A stretch of DNA of 6,898 nt from Cyclobacteriaceae bacterium (lineage in GTDB: Bacteria > Bacteroidota > Bacteroidia > Cytophagales > Cyclobacteriaceae). The DNA is taken from assembly GCA_028289505.1 (NCBI GenBank), contig JANQPK010000149.1:1-6898 (forward strand), in the 5' to 3' direction. The notes beneath the pieces were generated by a model. That model had not been told where the DNA came from. It was given only the letters and a program-made list of their open reading frames with translations, and searched no databases. The translations under genes were made by a program, and so were the position numbers. The stretch's first letter is position 1. Every line of letters starts with the position of its first letter. Below are positions 6,124 to 6,898 of the stretch, piece by piece.

Positions 6124-6852
6124 ATGAGTGAAATTACCGGTAAAACTAAATTTGAGCTTTCTGAAGAAGGGGAATTACGGAATTGGCAAGGAAGAAAAGA
6201 ATGGTTTTTTAATCGTGATGATACTGACAAGTATGAGCAATATTACGAAGGTCCGTATAAGCGGCAGGAAGTTTGGCAGAAACGAACCCTGGAAGCGCTT
6301 ATCAAGCAGGATCCAAGAGTAAAAACACTACTGGAATTTGGCTGTGGAACCACCCGCTTTACCCGATGGTGGCATGAAATAGGGATCGAAGCCACTGGTG
6401 GTGACATCTCACCCTTTATGTTGGCGCAAGGAAGACAACTTTTTGGGGGTGATTTGGTACTGGCCGACTCCCACTACATGCCTTTCAAGGACCATACCTT
6501 TGATGCACTTGCTTTTGTAACGACTTTTGAATATTACAAAAACCCGGTGCAGGTGATACGGGAAGCAGTGCGTGTTGGGAAATATGGAATTGTTTTCGGC
6601 ATGATGAACCGAAATACCCCCAAATTGATCAGGCGCAAAGTTCAGCAGTCTTTTGGTAGGAATAATTATTATGTAACCGCAAAGTTTTATACCCCTAAAT
6701 CGTTAAAATCTCTGATTGAAGAAGCGTTACCGGATAGGGATTACTCCATAAAATGGAATGCAACGGGGCTTCCAAAATGGTTCCCTGTACAACAATGGCA
6801 AGTTCCATATGGTGATTTTTTCGGATTTCATGTCAAATTAAATGATGTCTGA
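6124..6852 (+). CDS. Class I SAM-dependent methyltransferase (Methyltransf_11-like)
   Basis: This 242-residue cytoplasmic protein has the Rossmann-type methyltransferase core. Motif I is LLEFGCGTTRFT (69-80), where the usual third Gly of GxGxG is Thr77. The acidic residue at the end of strand beta-2, which normally binds the SAM ribose, is Asp94 in GGDIS. Motif II-like ADSHYMPF (114-121) contains Asp115, expected near the adenine. The segment TFDALAFVTTFEYYKNP (125-141) matches the motif III region. Residues 1-66 form a charged, aromatic-rich N-terminal extension that may shape the acceptor pocket, and the C-terminus (206-242) is rich in Trp and Phe. The acceptor (small molecule, quinone, lipid or protein) cannot be told from sequence. 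The gene is divergent from the large dehydrogenase. Its stop overlaps the start of the next ORF (TGATG), so it is probably translated together with that ORF and may share its pathway. Confidence 0.85.
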   Translation: MSEITGKTKFELSEEGELRNWQGRKEWFFNRDDTDKYEQYYEGPYKRQEVWQKRTLEALIKQDPRVKTLLEFGCGTTRFTRWWHEIGIEATGGDISPFMLAQGRQLFGGDLVLADSHYMPFKDHTFDALAFVTTFEYYKNPVQVIREAVRVGKYGIVFGMMNRNTPKLIRRKVQQSFGRNNYYVTAKFYTPKSLKSLIEEALPDRDYSIKWNATGLPKWFPVQQWQVPYGDFFGFHVKLNDV

Positions 6853-6898
6853 TGGGTGCTTTTGAAGACCAGTCCGGGAAGGTAAGTGCGAAAATCTT
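6852..6898 (+). CDS. 5' end of a translationally coupled ORF, truncated by the window edge
   Basis: An ATG at 6852-6854 shares its A with the TGA of the methyltransferase gene, and the frame stays open for 15 codons to the window end (MGAFEDQSGKVSAKI). The one-base overlap is a common sign of translational coupling, and no separate ribosome binding site is visible. The SGKVSAKIF-type start faintly recalls the N-terminus of HypE/AIR-synthase-related proteins, which begin with a short SGK-V segment before the ATP-binding domain. Fifteen residues are too few to assign a family, so that resemblance is only a hint. Confidence 0.5.
   Translation, partial: MGAFEDQSGKVSAKI

Noticed and set aside
6128..6322. 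64-codon plus-strand frame beginning 4 bases after the methyltransferase ATG
   Set aside because: It is an out-of-frame shadow of the methyltransferase N-terminus, and the AGGA at 6111-6114 is better spaced for the ATG at 6124.

Overview
The window reads as a piece of a Bacteroidota chromosome, most likely a marine or polysaccharide-degrading Flavobacteriia/Cytophagia-type organism. Four things suggest this: ribosome binding sites are weak or absent, upstream boxes resemble the Bacteroidota TTG / TAnnTTTG promoter, the secreted protein has a signal peptide ending just before Gln, and the protein families fit. There is no rRNA, tRNA, transposase, integrase or CRISPR array, and base composition looks even throughout. 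It is mostly ordinary metabolic sequence with one unusual intergenic repeat.

Layout. (1) 23-1408 (+) encodes a FAD-dependent D-2-hydroxyacid dehydrogenase/oxidase of the GlcD / D-2-hydroxyglutarate dehydrogenase superfamily. Eight bases later, 1417-2808 (+) encodes a secreted BNR_4-type beta-propeller protein with three Asp-boxes. The two are probably one transcript that starts left of the window. (2) 2793-2888 is a tandem array of twelve 8-bp units (consensus GGAACYAG). It supplies the last codons and the stop of the propeller gene and contains a G-quadruplex-compatible stretch. A short hairpin at 3011-3026 completes the convergent intergenic region. (3) 3030-5960 (-) encodes a 976-residue fusion of a FAD oxidase, a ferredoxin-type Fe-S module and a CCG domain, resembling YdiJ or a GlcD-GlcF fusion. 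(4) A 163-bp divergent promoter region leads to 6124-6852 (+), a class I SAM-dependent methyltransferase. Its stop overlaps (TGATG) the start of another ORF that runs off the right edge.

How the genes fit together. Two FAD_binding_4 oxidases of different architecture lie within 6 kb. Both probably oxidise small 2-hydroxy acids and pass electrons on, the large one through its own Fe-S centres. The propeller protein is exported and probably binds or cleaves a glycan, so the left-hand pair may belong to a carbohydrate or uronate utilisation cluster; this is inference. The methyltransferase and the truncated ORF after it look like a separate, translationally coupled unit. I found no convincing new defence or mobile system. 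The best leads are the octamer array and the coupled methyltransferase pair.
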